Below are positions 7,482 through 14,584 of a stretch of DNA of 18,327 bases, piece after piece. A program made the translations under genes and the position numbers. The notes under the pieces were generated by a model that searched no databases, was not told the origin of the DNA, and was given only the letters and a program-made list of their open reading frames with translations. How positions within the stretch are numbered: the first letter of the stretch is position 1; every line of letters starts with the position of its first letter. Origin of the DNA: Blastocatellia bacterium (GTDB taxonomy: Bacteria; Acidobacteriota; Blastocatellia; Pyrinomonadales; Pyrinomonadaceae); assembly GCA_003488005.1 (NCBI GenBank), contig DNND01000111.1, positions 1 to 18,327 of the forward strand, written 5' to 3'.

Positions 7482-8900
7482 TTGCAAACGAAAACCATCA
7501 TTAACTGCCGCATACTTGCTGTACTTGCGTTGCTGGCACTGACTGCGTCCGCGCGCACTTTTGCTAGTCAGCGCGATGAGTTGCCACGGGGCCAGGTGAT
7601 TGAAAGTGTCACCACTAAAGCCGACCCGCAACAGAGTTACGCGCTGTATCTGCCCTCGGGCTACACGCCCGAGAAGAAGTGGCCCATGCTCTACGCTTTT
7701 GATCCAGCCGCGCGCGGCAAACTTCCCGTTAGTTTGTTCAAGGAAGCGGCCGAAAAGTTTGGCTACATCGTTGTCGGCTCAAACAATTCCAAAAATGGCA
7801 TTCAGGTAGGCCCTGTGATTCAAGCAGTTTTGGAAGACACAAGCGGGCGGTTTGCTATCGACCCTCAGCGCGTTTACAGCACCGGTTTTTCCGGCGGGGC
7901 CCGCATCGCGTTCGCGTTAGCGGGTTCGAATCCGGGTGCGGTTGCGGGCGTAATTGCATGCAGCGCAGGTTTTCCACGTACCGCTGCTCCATCGTCGGAT
8001 CTTTCGTTCGTAGTCTTCGCTACGACTGGAACAGAAGACTTTAACTATCCGGAAATGCAGCAACTGAAGCGCAAGCTCGACGACGCCAGCATGCAAAATC
8101 GGTTGGCTGTTTTTTCCGGAGAGCACGATTGGCCGCCGGCCGACCTTGCTATGCAAGCAATCGCCTGGATGGAGCTTCAAGCGATGAAAAAAGGCAGCCG
8201 CGCCAAAGATGAGGCGTTAATCGATCAGCTTCTGGCGGAACGTTTGGCCGTAGCGCGTGGCAACGAAAGTTCGGGGCAAAACTATTCTGCTTATCTTGAG
8301 TATCAGGCGCTAGCGGCAGACTTTCGCGGCTTGCGCGAGGTTAAGGACCTCGTCGCGAATTTTGAACGGCTCGCAGCGACCAAAGAAATGAAAGCCGCCG
8401 TCAAAAATGCCAGGGCGGAAGAAGATCGCCAGGGGGAGTTGGAAGTAAAAATCCAAACCCTGATCGCTCAACTGGCGGATAAGTCACGGTCCGTCGAGAC
8501 GATGGCTGCACTAAAGGCAACAATCTCTGACTTGGAACACAAAGCAGAAGAGGCGAAAGACTCAAGCGACCGCAGGGTTGCGCGCCGGGTACGGGAAGCG
8601 GTGTTTGCGCAAGCTTATGAGGGAGCGAACAACCTGTACCTGCAGAAGAACTATGCCGAGGTCGCGCCGCAACTCGAAATCGCCGTGCTGCTGAAACCGA
8701 AAAATCCGCGCCTGTTTTATTTATTGGCCGTGGCCTATGCGCGCGTGGGAAATAAGAACAAGGCCATTAGCGCATTGGGTCGCGCAATCGAGAACGGCTT
8801 TACTGACCTGGCAAAAATTGAAGAGAACCAGGAATTTGAATTGCTGCGCAATGAATCGGGCTACAAGAAACTGTTAACGGGACTGAAGAAGGGCATGTGA
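7482..8900 (+). CDS. Secreted alpha/beta-hydrolase with C-terminal TPR-like helices
   Basis: The product has 472 residues. A signal peptide is clear: basic start, hydrophobic ILAVLALLALTASA, and a likely cleavage site near residue 28, so it should work in the periplasm or outside. Residues about 40-235 look like a polyhydroxybutyrate-depolymerase or esterase-type alpha/beta-hydrolase: YALYLPSGYTPEKKWPMLYAFDP, nucleophile elbow GFSGG with S137, a possible acid at D186 (GTEDF), and a histidine in SGEHDW (H215). The rest is charged and helical, ending in a TPR-like unit (NNLYLQKNYAEVAPQLEIAVLLKPKNPRLFYLLAVAYARVG). The start is TTG, supported by GGGGG at 7471-7475 six nt upstream. It lies 16 nt after msbA, and its stop overlaps the next start by 4 nt. 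The natural ester substrate is unknown; the position suggests an envelope role, which is inference. Confidence 0.78.
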   Translation: MQTKTIINCRILAVLALLALTASARTFASQRDELPRGQVIESVTTKADPQQSYALYLPSGYTPEKKWPMLYAFDPAARGKLPVSLFKEAAEKFGYIVVGSNNSKNGIQVGPVIQAVLEDTSGRFAIDPQRVYSTGFSGGARIAFALAGSNPGAVAGVIACSAGFPRTAAPSSDLSFVVFATTGTEDFNYPEMQQLKRKLDDASMQNRLAVFSGEHDWPPADLAMQAIAWMELQAMKKGSRAKDEALIDQLLAERLAVARGNESSGQNYSAYLEYQALAADFRGLREVKDLVANFERLAATKEMKAAVKNARAEEDRQGELEVKIQTLIAQLADKSRSVETMAALKATISDLEHKAEEAKDSSDRRVARRVREAVFAQAYEGANNLYLQKNYAEVAPQLEIAVLLKPKNPRLFYLLAVAYARVGNKNKAISALGRAIENGFTDLAKIEENQEFELLRNESGYKKLLTGLKKGM

Positions 8901-9160
8901 GCAACCGGTCGAGCCGCCTATGTATTTTGAAATATTGGGCGAAATTACTGAGGTCGAGAAAATTGCCGTTGGTCTCTATTCGTGAACTCAAACGACTACG
9001 AAAGCAATGCGGCGAGGGGCGGTGGCGCAAGCTAAAAGGAGTTGCAACAGTTAAGCTGGGCAATGGTAGGATACCAACCGTTGAGTTGCATTGGTACGAA
9101 GCCCACGGCATCGGCAAACGTAAGGTTAAAATTAAGCGTTATCTGGATCGAACATCATGA
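8897..9160 (+). CDS. Small conserved-type hypothetical protein with HWYEAHG motif
   Basis: The product is an 87-residue, very basic protein with no cysteine pair, signal peptide or membrane segment. The conserved-looking part is residues 28-83, holding WRKLKGVATVKLGNGRIPTVELHWYEAHGIGKRKVKIKRYL, which reads as a small beta-rich fold with a distinctive HWYEAHGIG (65-73). I recall similar short hypothetical proteins, but know no function. The GTG start overlaps the hydrolase stop as GTGA, suggesting translational coupling. A shorter 65-residue form could begin at TTG 8963, which has GAGG at 8950-8953 with a 9-nt spacer and would discard only a nondescript N-terminus. The stop overlaps the next gene by 4 nt. 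A toxin-antitoxin or regulatory partnership with that neighbour is conceivable but unproven. Confidence 0.65.
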   Translation: MSNRSSRLCILKYWAKLLRSRKLPLVSIRELKRLRKQCGEGRWRKLKGVATVKLGNGRIPTVELHWYEAHGIGKRKVKIKRYLDRTS

Positions 9161-9387
9161 CCGAGCAAAAAGAGACTACACGTTTTGTTCTCTGCATCCG
9201 AAACGAAGATTGTGAGGATTTGGAGCCGCGAAAAGTTTATCAATTGGTGCCTGACGAAGCCGCGGCACTGGACGGTTACGTGCGAGTCATCGACGAATCG
9301 GGCGAAGATTATGTATATCCCCGAGATTATTTTGTACCGATTGAATTGCCGCAAGCAGCAGAGAAGGCCCTTTTATCGGCTGCATGA
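9157..9387 (+). CDS. Small conserved-type acidic hypothetical protein
   Basis: The product is a 76-residue acidic protein. It has the pattern FVLCIRNEDCEDLEPRKVYQLVPDEAAALDGYVRVIDESGEDYVYPRDYFVPIELP, which resembles short hypothetical proteins I recall from cyanobacteria and other phyla, all of unknown function. The predicted shape is a compact beta-barrel or SH3-like fold (inference). There is no signal peptide or membrane segment, and two cysteines (C14, C20) do not form an obvious metal site. The ATG overlaps the previous stop as ATGA and its own stop overlaps the next ATG in the same way, so expression is probably coupled to both neighbours. Its acidity complements the strong positive charge of the upstream 87-residue product, so a complex between them is a reasonable, untested idea. 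Confidence 0.72.
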   Translation: MTEQKETTRFVLCIRNEDCEDLEPRKVYQLVPDEAAALDGYVRVIDESGEDYVYPRDYFVPIELPQAAEKALLSAA

Positions 9388-10193
9388 CGGTTAATACAGC
9401 CGCCGCTGAATCTCATCGTATCTCCAAGCAAGTGTCACTCGAATTCGCAGTTCAATATCCATGCGCCTTGCGTGCGCGCTTTTCCGAAAAGCACCTGCGT
9501 GAGTGGGGCCGTCTGGGAAATCTGCATACCCGCCTGACGACCGGCGATACCAGTTCGCCGTCACCGGAAAAACTTGAATGGGTAGAGAATGCACGCGACG
9601 AAATTGAGTTGATGCAGACAGAAACTGTGGTTTGCCCGTCTTGCCCGGCATGCTTACCTGAGGAGGTTGCGGGTGAAGGTGAAGCAGTTGGCTGTCTGGG
9701 CCGCATCACCTATCCAATTGAAGCGCAGTTTGAAAAATTTCTCGCCGATCGCGTGCAACTCGTGCTTGATACCAGTGACGCTGCGGATCACCCGCGCTTG
9801 CTGCGCATACTCGTTGACGCTGAGTCGCCTTTTGATGGCGAAGCAACGAAGGAGTTGCGCCGCGTGACTACGGCCCAGGGTCTGCGGTTTTTTGAGTTGC
9901 GCCTGCCGATCCGTTTGTCTCGCGAAGCCGGCCGGTTAACTACCGACAACATTTTCGATCTGCTCGCCGGTTTTCGTTCCGAGGACAGCGGCGAAACGAG
10001 CTACGTGCGCGAACTTCCGCTCAGCGCGACGGGCGACTATTACGACTTTCTCGATCTGCTGCTGCGCAACGATCTTAGCCAATCGGAAGTGACGCGCCTG
10101 ACAAGCCGCGGCCGAAACTATTCGCAGTACCTCCGCTTGCTGGCGGCAATTGAGCGGGCTGAAGCTTTGGACGCGCGCCTGCTACTTGACTAG
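9384..10193 (+). CDS. Uncharacterised 269-residue protein with CxxCxxC motif
   Basis: I do not recognise a family. The protein is soluble and acidic, without signal peptide or membrane segments. Residues 16-50 (QVSLEFAVQYPCALRARFSEKHLREWGRLG) look like a small domain; then comes CPSCPAC (C84, C87, C90) with another cysteine at 104, which could bind zinc or an iron-sulfur cluster together with C27. The C-terminal half (about 112-269) is a mixed alpha/beta region with repeated charged helices (FLDLLLRNDLSQSEVTRLT, SQYLRLLAAIERAEALDARLLLD). The ATG overlaps the previous stop as ATGA; no Shine-Dalgarno sequence at proper distance is seen, so coupling seems needed. Codon use resembles its neighbours, and full-length coding with coupled starts makes it a real gene. 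It is the last gene of the string beginning after msbA. Confidence 0.75.
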   Translation: MTVNTAAAESHRISKQVSLEFAVQYPCALRARFSEKHLREWGRLGNLHTRLTTGDTSSPSPEKLEWVENARDEIELMQTETVVCPSCPACLPEEVAGEGEAVGCLGRITYPIEAQFEKFLADRVQLVLDTSDAADHPRLLRILVDAESPFDGEATKELRRVTTAQGLRFFELRLPIRLSREAGRLTTDNIFDLLAGFRSEDSGETSYVRELPLSATGDYYDFLDLLLRNDLSQSEVTRLTSRGRNYSQYLRLLAAIERAEALDARLLLD

Positions 10194-10273
10194 CAAATAG
10201 GCCCTTCGCGGCTCGGCCCGCCGACCGTAGTGGTATTCATTTGTTAGTGCAAAGTCGCCCTTATCCAACTGCA

Positions 10274-10452
10274 TTCGCCCCGTAAGGGCGAAATGTTTAT
10301 AGCTTGTGCGTAACTCTTTGCGCTCGGCGCTCCGTAGGTGCGCGACGTGAATGATTTACTGCCAAGAAGTCCTCCGGATATTGCGCTCCTAACGGAGCTA
10401 AGTACGCTAGGGGTGCTAGTTCCTATAAACATCTCGCTCCTCTGGAGCGAAA
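10274..10452. repeat. Hairpin-bounded palindromic element with ATGTTTATAG arms
   Basis: This element occupies much of the 449-nt gene-free stretch 10194-10642. The left end has a hairpin, TTCGCCC/GGGCGAA (10274-10292), followed by ATGTTTATAG. The right end has the inverse, CTATAAACAT (10423-10432), followed by hairpin TCGCTCC/GGAGCGA (10434-10450). Between them are GCTCC/GGAGC (10385-10398) and an imperfect GCGCTCC/GGTGCGC hairpin near 10328-10344. The arrangement of hairpin plus shared word in opposite orientation at both ends is that of a REP pair or MITE. It may end the upstream transcript. In 10194-10273 and 10453-10590 I see nothing further that I can name. Confidence 0.7.
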
Positions 10453-10629
10453 ATTTCCAATCTGGCACTTCAACTTTTTATTTCGGTTCCGCAAAAAACT
10501 GACGACCAACACCACCTTATCTCTAGCCACCTTTCGTTAACACTGATTTAATGTTGCGTTCACTTGGGCTTAAGGCGATGGTTGCATTGTCGTGAGATCG
10601 GGTGAGTTTTCTCGAAGATTCTCTTCAAA

Positions 10630-10634
10630 AAGGA
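10630..10634 (+). promoter_or_regulatory. Ribosome-binding site deciding the porin start
   Basis: AAGGA lies 8 nt before ATG 10643 and favours it over an upstream in-frame start at 10592, because translation from 10643 begins directly with a signal peptide. Confidence 0.7.
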
Positions 10635-10642
10635 CGTGCATC

Positions 10643-12406
10643 ATGCGGCTGACATTCAGACCGAATAACCAGATCCGTTTGTTAATTATTTTTTTCTGTG
10701 CCCTGTTTGTCATTGGAGCGACAGATGTGCGCGCGCAGAAAGTGGCAAAGAGGCATGCGGCCAACCGGTTTGAGGTTGCGGTTAACTCGCCGAAAAAAAC
10801 GACGGAACCCGCTCCGGAACTCAAGCCCGAAACTGCTGATGCAAAGATCAACACGCTGGAGCAGATGCTGGTCGAACAGAGTCAGCGGCTCGATCGCTTA
10901 CAGCAAACAATTTCCGAACAGCAGGAAACGATTCGTCTGCTCGCCGCCAAAGTAAACAGTAGCGAAGCGCCATTATCGACCTCGGCGACCGCGACGGGGC
11001 AAGCCGGAGTTGCGCAGCAAACGGTTAAGACGCCAACGGTTGACGACCGTTTGAAAACCGTGGAATCGCGCCTTTCGGAGTTGAGCGCAATCAAGTTCAG
11101 CGGTGATATTCGCCTCCGATCCGAATCCATCTTTGGACAGTCGAACAGTCTCGCGAACGGCGCTAACCCGGCGGTGCTCGGCAACGATTTGAGTCCGCGA
11201 CACCGCATGCGCCTGCGCGCGCGACTGCAGATGCGCGGCTCGATTGGCAAGGAGTTTGATTGGGGCTTGCGGTTCGCCACCGGCAGCCTTGCCGACAGCA
11301 TCTCGACCAACCAAACCATGACGGATTTCTTCAATCGCAAACCGTTTGCACTTGATCAAGCCTTCATAACTTACAAGCCGCACAGTGTGCCCGGACTGAA
11401 ACTTCAGGGCGGCAAGTTTGAACCGCCGTGGACTTTCACCGAGATGACCATCGATAACGATCTGATGGTTGAGGGGTTCAATCAATCCTATTCACGCGGC
11501 TTCAAGAAATCGAAACTTAAGGACGTGACGATTGTGGCGTGGGAACTACCATTCCTCGAACGCAACTCGGCTTTTGTGCGCAACAGCAACGGCACCGTTA
11601 ACATCGACCAGTCACGCCGCGGCGGACGCGACCTCGCGTTGTTTGGAGCACAAGCACGCGCGCGCTTTGAACCCAACGAGAAGGTGGCGCTCAATCTTTC
11701 AGTGGCAGATCTTTTCTATTCGGGCACGCAGTTCATCACGCCGGTGCAGGTTTTCGGCAACCAATTGCAGCTTCCGGTGACCTTTACCATTCCCGCAAAC
11801 GGGGCAACGCCGGCGCAAACTATCACGACGCAGGTTTCCATTCCGCGCGAACTGTTGGTGGCGGGTAATGGCAATCTGGGAATAACTAATGCGAGCAATA
11901 ACGCCACGAACCGCGACGGGCATTTGTCCTCCGGTTTCAATCTCGTCGACATGATGGCGCGCTTGGAACTGAAAAACAGTAAGCGTTTCCCGGTGGCCAT
12001 CGTGCTGGACTTCGTCACCAACACGCAGGCGCATGATGTAGTTGTTGCCGGACCAACCGGCGCTGACGTGCTGTTGCCAAACCACGAGAACAACGGCTTC
12101 TGGGGCGAGATACAAGTGGGAAAAACAAAAGATCGCGGCGATGTTCAGTTTGGCTATACGTTCCTGCGTGTCGAGAAAGATGCGGTGCTCACGCCGTTCA
12201 ACTTTTCCGACGTGACGCAACAGTCGGACATGCGCGCACATCGTTTACAGTTTTCCTATGCCGCCGATCCGCGCGTGACGTTCACAGTTACCGGCATTGT
12301 TACCGAACGGCTGAATGGCTTGCTTGGTCCATTTGCGGCGACGCCAGCGGGCTCTTCGAATCGCGCTACCACGCGCGTGCAGTTTGATACGGTACTGAAG
12401 TTTTAG
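10643..12406 (+). CDS. Putative outer-membrane porin with N-terminal coiled coil
   Basis: The product has 587 residues. A signal peptide (LLIIFFCALFVIGATDVRAQ, cleaved near residue 31) is followed by a Lys/Pro-rich linker and a coiled coil (INTLEQMLVEQSQRLDRLQQTI..., roughly 69-105). From about residue 150 the sequence turns to alternating beta strands beginning KFSGDIRLRSES and ending in TTRVQFDTVLKF, where the terminal Phe is the usual signal for barrel insertion. This layout fits the 'putative porin' families (Porin_5-like) with a periplasmic coiled coil. It would allow diffusion of small solutes; specificity is unknown. The ATG is set by AAGGA upstream and the signal peptide. It stands alone, with palindromic elements on both sides, so it is probably monocistronic. 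Confidence 0.8.
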   Translation: MRLTFRPNNQIRLLIIFFCALFVIGATDVRAQKVAKRHAANRFEVAVNSPKKTTEPAPELKPETADAKINTLEQMLVEQSQRLDRLQQTISEQQETIRLLAAKVNSSEAPLSTSATATGQAGVAQQTVKTPTVDDRLKTVESRLSELSAIKFSGDIRLRSESIFGQSNSLANGANPAVLGNDLSPRHRMRLRARLQMRGSIGKEFDWGLRFATGSLADSISTNQTMTDFFNRKPFALDQAFITYKPHSVPGLKLQGGKFEPPWTFTEMTIDNDLMVEGFNQSYSRGFKKSKLKDVTIVAWELPFLERNSAFVRNSNGTVNIDQSRRGGRDLALFGAQARARFEPNEKVALNLSVADLFYSGTQFITPVQVFGNQLQLPVTFTIPANGATPAQTITTQVSIPRELLVAGNGNLGITNASNNATNRDGHLSSGFNLVDMMARLELKNSKRFPVAIVLDFVTNTQAHDVVVAGPTGADVLLPNHENNGFWGEIQVGKTKDRGDVQFGYTFLRVEKDAVLTPFNFSDVTQQSDMRAHRLQFSYAADPRVTFTVTGIVTERLNGLLGPFAATPAGSSNRATTRVQFDTVLKF

Positions 12407-12423
12407 CGATAGCGATAACAAAT

Positions 12424-12540
12424 ATTAGCCGCGGATTAACGCGGAGGCGCGCGGATCTGAAAACAAAATAGATCGCTCGACATTGTAGGTCCGACGGTCT
12501 TTTCGGATCTGGGTGTATCCGCGCAAATCCGCGGCTGATT
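12424..12540. repeat. Inverted repeat, GCCGCGGATT family, copy 1
   Basis: Arms 12424-12463 and about 12499-12540 are imperfect reverse complements with outer core AGCCGCGGATT and inner GGATCTGAAAA/TTTTCGGATCT. The sequence between them is AT-richer and holds no gene. It lies between the porin stop and the chromate transporter start. A second copy of the same design follows the transporter. Confidence 0.75.
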
Positions 12541-12577
12541 TTTGTTCGCGCTGTGTTAGTCTACCTGACCAAGCACA

Positions 12578-14017
12578 GTGGTCACCCAGGTCGACAAGCG
12601 CACAACCCGGATCCGAAATCGCGCGCGCAAGATGCGAACGCGGGTGCGCGATACCCGCCGCGAACTCGAGCGTATCGCCAGCACTCCCACTCTTGGCGGC
12701 CTTTTCCTTTCACTTCTAAAAATCGGCATCGTTGGCTTTGGCGGCGGTTACGCGGTCATCTCGCAGATCCGTTCGCTGGTGGTCCATCAGCGTCGTTGGC
12801 TTACCGAGCAGGATTTTTCCGCCGGCTTTGCGCTGGCGCAAAGTTTGCCCGGAACAGCCGCGGGCAACACTGCGACGTATGTCGGCTTGAGACTGCGCGG
12901 CTGGCGCGGTGCCGTCGTGGCGATCACCGGCTTTATTCTTCCCTCAATGTTGATGATGATTGTGCTGGCGATTCTCTACCGGCACCTGCGCTATCTGCCC
13001 GACACAGATCGACTGTTTCGCGGTTTGAACGCAGCTGTGGTAGCGCTGGTGATCGTTACTGCCTGGCGCATCGGCCGCAACACACTCTACAAACCATGGC
13101 AGTGGCTGCTGGCAGTTCTTTCCTGTCTGGTCGTCGCCTTTTTTAGTGCAACTGTGCTCGAGGTTGTGCTCGCTGCTGGTTTGGTGGGCATCTTTATCGA
13201 TTCGTTCGCGGAAAAGCAACTACGCAAACTTGGACAACTTCAGGGCGTCGCGTCGCGGCGCAAGCGTATTTCCGCGCGCGTCACTTTACAGCGACGTCGC
13301 CGGCGCATGCGCGACACTCATTTCGTTGGCGGCTATCTGACGCGAGCAATGGCGGAAGAGCGCGTTCGACAGGCCGAGCTCGCCGCCGCGCGAGATGAAG
13401 AAGCAGAACCGGAAAAACCAAGCGGTGGTGTAACCAAACTGCGCTCGGCGGTTTTGTTGGGCGCGTCAATGCCAATCTTCGCGAAAGTCGGACTGTTGCT
13501 GTTGCTGTCGACGATGTTCCTGCGCATGGGCGCGGTCACTTTCGGTGGCGGCTTTGTAATGATTCCTTTGATCGAAGCGGAAGTTGTCGATGCGCATCAT
13601 TGGCTGACGCATCAGGAGTTCGTCGATGCCGCGGCGCTGGGACAGATCACGCCGGGTCCGGTTTTGATCATGGCGACGTTCATCGGTTATCGCGTGGCCG
13701 GAACGCTCGGTGCAATCGTGGCGACGATCAGTATTTTTCTTCCTTCGTTCCTGATGACTGTGGTGGCGGGCTCGTCGTTGGGGCGTTTCCAAAACAATAG
13801 AATTGTCCAGTCGTTTTTGAAGGGCGTCACGCCTGCAGTCGTTGGGTTGTTGGTGGCGGCCGGCATTAGCATGGGCCGGGCAGGTATTCACACCTGGGCC
13901 GGTTTGGTCCTCGCTCTCCTCGCCGGCTTTGTGCTGATTCGTTATCGACCTAATGCAATTTGGGTGATTCTCGGCGCCGGAATAGTGCGATTCGTGATCG
14001 GGTTTTTCCTGCCCTGA
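12578..14017 (+). CDS. chrA: Two-domain chromate transporter (CHR family)
   Basis: The product is a 479-residue inner-membrane protein with two CHR domains, the long-chain form. Domain 1 has GGLFLSLLKIGIVGFGGGYAVI (40-61) and LAQSLPGTAAGNTATYVGLRLRGWRGA (86-112). Domain 2 repeats this with LRMGAVTFGGGFVMIPLI (315-332) and ITPGPVLIMATFIGYRVAGTLGA (357-379). Each has about five hydrophobic helices. Family members export chromate or related oxyanions using the membrane potential, though many genomic homologues have no tested substrate. Two odd features are a very basic N-terminus (residues 8-30) and a long charged linker (about 210-285) rich in Arg between the halves. The listed GTG has no clear Shine-Dalgarno sequence; ATG 12632 (residue 19) also precedes the first helix. 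The gene is bracketed by two related inverted repeats and has no apparent operon partner. Confidence 0.9.
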   Translation: MVTQVDKRTTRIRNRARKMRTRVRDTRRELERIASTPTLGGLFLSLLKIGIVGFGGGYAVISQIRSLVVHQRRWLTEQDFSAGFALAQSLPGTAAGNTATYVGLRLRGWRGAVVAITGFILPSMLMMIVLAILYRHLRYLPDTDRLFRGLNAAVVALVIVTAWRIGRNTLYKPWQWLLAVLSCLVVAFFSATVLEVVLAAGLVGIFIDSFAEKQLRKLGQLQGVASRRKRISARVTLQRRRRRMRDTHFVGGYLTRAMAEERVRQAELAAARDEEAEPEKPSGGVTKLRSAVLLGASMPIFAKVGLLLLLSTMFLRMGAVTFGGGFVMIPLIEAEVVDAHHWLTHQEFVDAAALGQITPGPVLIMATFIGYRVAGTLGAIVATISIFLPSFLMTVVAGSSLGRFQNNRIVQSFLKGVTPAVVGLLVAAGISMGRAGIHTWAGLVLALLAGFVLIRYRPNAIWVILGAGIVRFVIGFFLP

Positions 14018-14021
14018 ATTA

Positions 14022-14125
14022 ATTAGCCGCGGATTCACGCGGATAATCGCGAATCTAAAAAACATTCTCTTTGTAGTTTCATTTCCTTTCAGATCCTCGT
14101 TCATCCTCGTAAATCCGCGGCTAAT
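14022..14125. repeat. Inverted repeat, GCCGCGGATT family, copy 2
   Basis: Arms 14022-14060 and 14087-14125 share ATTAGCCGCGGATT at the outer ends and end inward in AATCTAAAA/TTTCAGATC. It belongs to the same family as 12424-12540. It begins 4 nt after the chrA stop and its last base touches the stop codon of the converging zinc-ribbon gene, so it may form a bidirectional terminator-like hairpin. No T-tract is seen. Confidence 0.78.
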
Positions 14126-14313
14126 CAACGTTCACTGACATACTCACCAGCGGCCGTGCGCTTCTGCGCGCGCAGCCGCTCCGCCAGAATGCGATAAAAA
14201 CATTTCAGGCAAAGTCCACACGAATCCTCGCTCGCGTGGTTGCGAATCTTCACGCCACAGTTAACACACAGCACTTTGAAATCCGTAACACTACCAGGTC
14301 TCGGCTGATCCAT
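14125..14313 (-). CDS. Small four-cysteine zinc-ribbon-like protein
   Basis: The product is a 62-residue basic protein with VLCVNCGVKIRNHASEDSCGLCLKCFYRILAERL. The CVNCG pair and the downstream CGLCLKC set provide four or five cysteines, suited to one zinc. There is no signal peptide. The role is unknown; such small zinc ribbons often bind nucleic acid or protein, which is only inference. The start is decided by a perfect GGAGGT site (14321-14326) 7 nt before ATG 14313; the frame is open further upstream but that part looks random. It converges on chrA, with the repeat 14022-14125 between them, and diverges from the TonB receptor across a 271-nt region. The Shine-Dalgarno strength suggests good expression. 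Confidence 0.78.
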   Translation of the reverse strand: MDQPRPGSVTDFKVLCVNCGVKIRNHASEDSCGLCLKCFYRILAERLRAQKRTAAGEYVSER

Positions 14314-14584
14314 TCTCGTAACCTCCAAAACCATTTCCGGAAACCGTAGTGTCGGCAAGTTACACGTGCGTTGTCGCGAGATTAAATGGAACTTAAATGA
14401 ATGAATCCTGAAGGCGCGCCTTAACAAACATTTAAAGCGCAATTCACAGCGCCTTAACCTCACACGATTACCTTCTGCTTTCGAACTTCCTGAGCGCCTT
14501 TGGCTACTTAAGCAATCGACCCAGAATTTTTTGAGAACGCGAGAGCGTTTCAAAGACAAAACGTTTCCCAACAAGGACACTTCC
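14314..14584. other. Divergent regulatory region between the zinc-ribbon gene and the TonB receptor
   Basis: This 271-nt stretch must hold promoters for both genes. I see a perfect 12-bp palindrome AAGGCGCGCCTT at 14411-14422 and a 10-nt direct repeat GCGCCTTAAC at 14416-14425 and 14449-14458, offset by 33 bp (about three helical turns). No promoter box pair is convincing by eye. An AAGGA site at 14573-14577 serves the receptor start. Confidence 0.4.
14321..14326 (-). promoter_or_regulatory. Strong ribosome-binding site of the zinc-ribbon gene
   Basis: Minus-strand GGAGGT is placed 7 nt before ATG 14313. It is the strongest such site in the window and fixes the 62-residue form. Confidence 0.8.

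Noticed and set aside
10274..10452. CRISPR array, considered because of repeated hairpins
   Set aside because: Hairpins differ in sequence and spacing, and there are no regularly spaced identical repeats or cas genes.
11699..12241. A 180-codon minus-strand open frame inside the porin gene
   Set aside because: It is antisense to an intact signal-peptide porin; no ribosome-binding site or family resemblance.
12553..13146. A 197-codon plus-strand open frame overlapping chrA in another frame
   Set aside because: chrA in this region carries clear CHR motifs; the other frame is low-complexity His/Arg/Ala sequence.
12424..14125. Composite transposon carrying chrA
   Set aside because: No transposase, integrase or target-site duplication is visible; the flanking copies are short imperfect palindromes that may be common in the genome.
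13466..14128. A 220-codon minus-strand open frame opposite the end of chrA
   Set aside because: It is antisense to conserved CHR domain 2, crosses the inverted repeat at 14022-14125, and consists of His/Asn/Arg-rich sequence without a domain.
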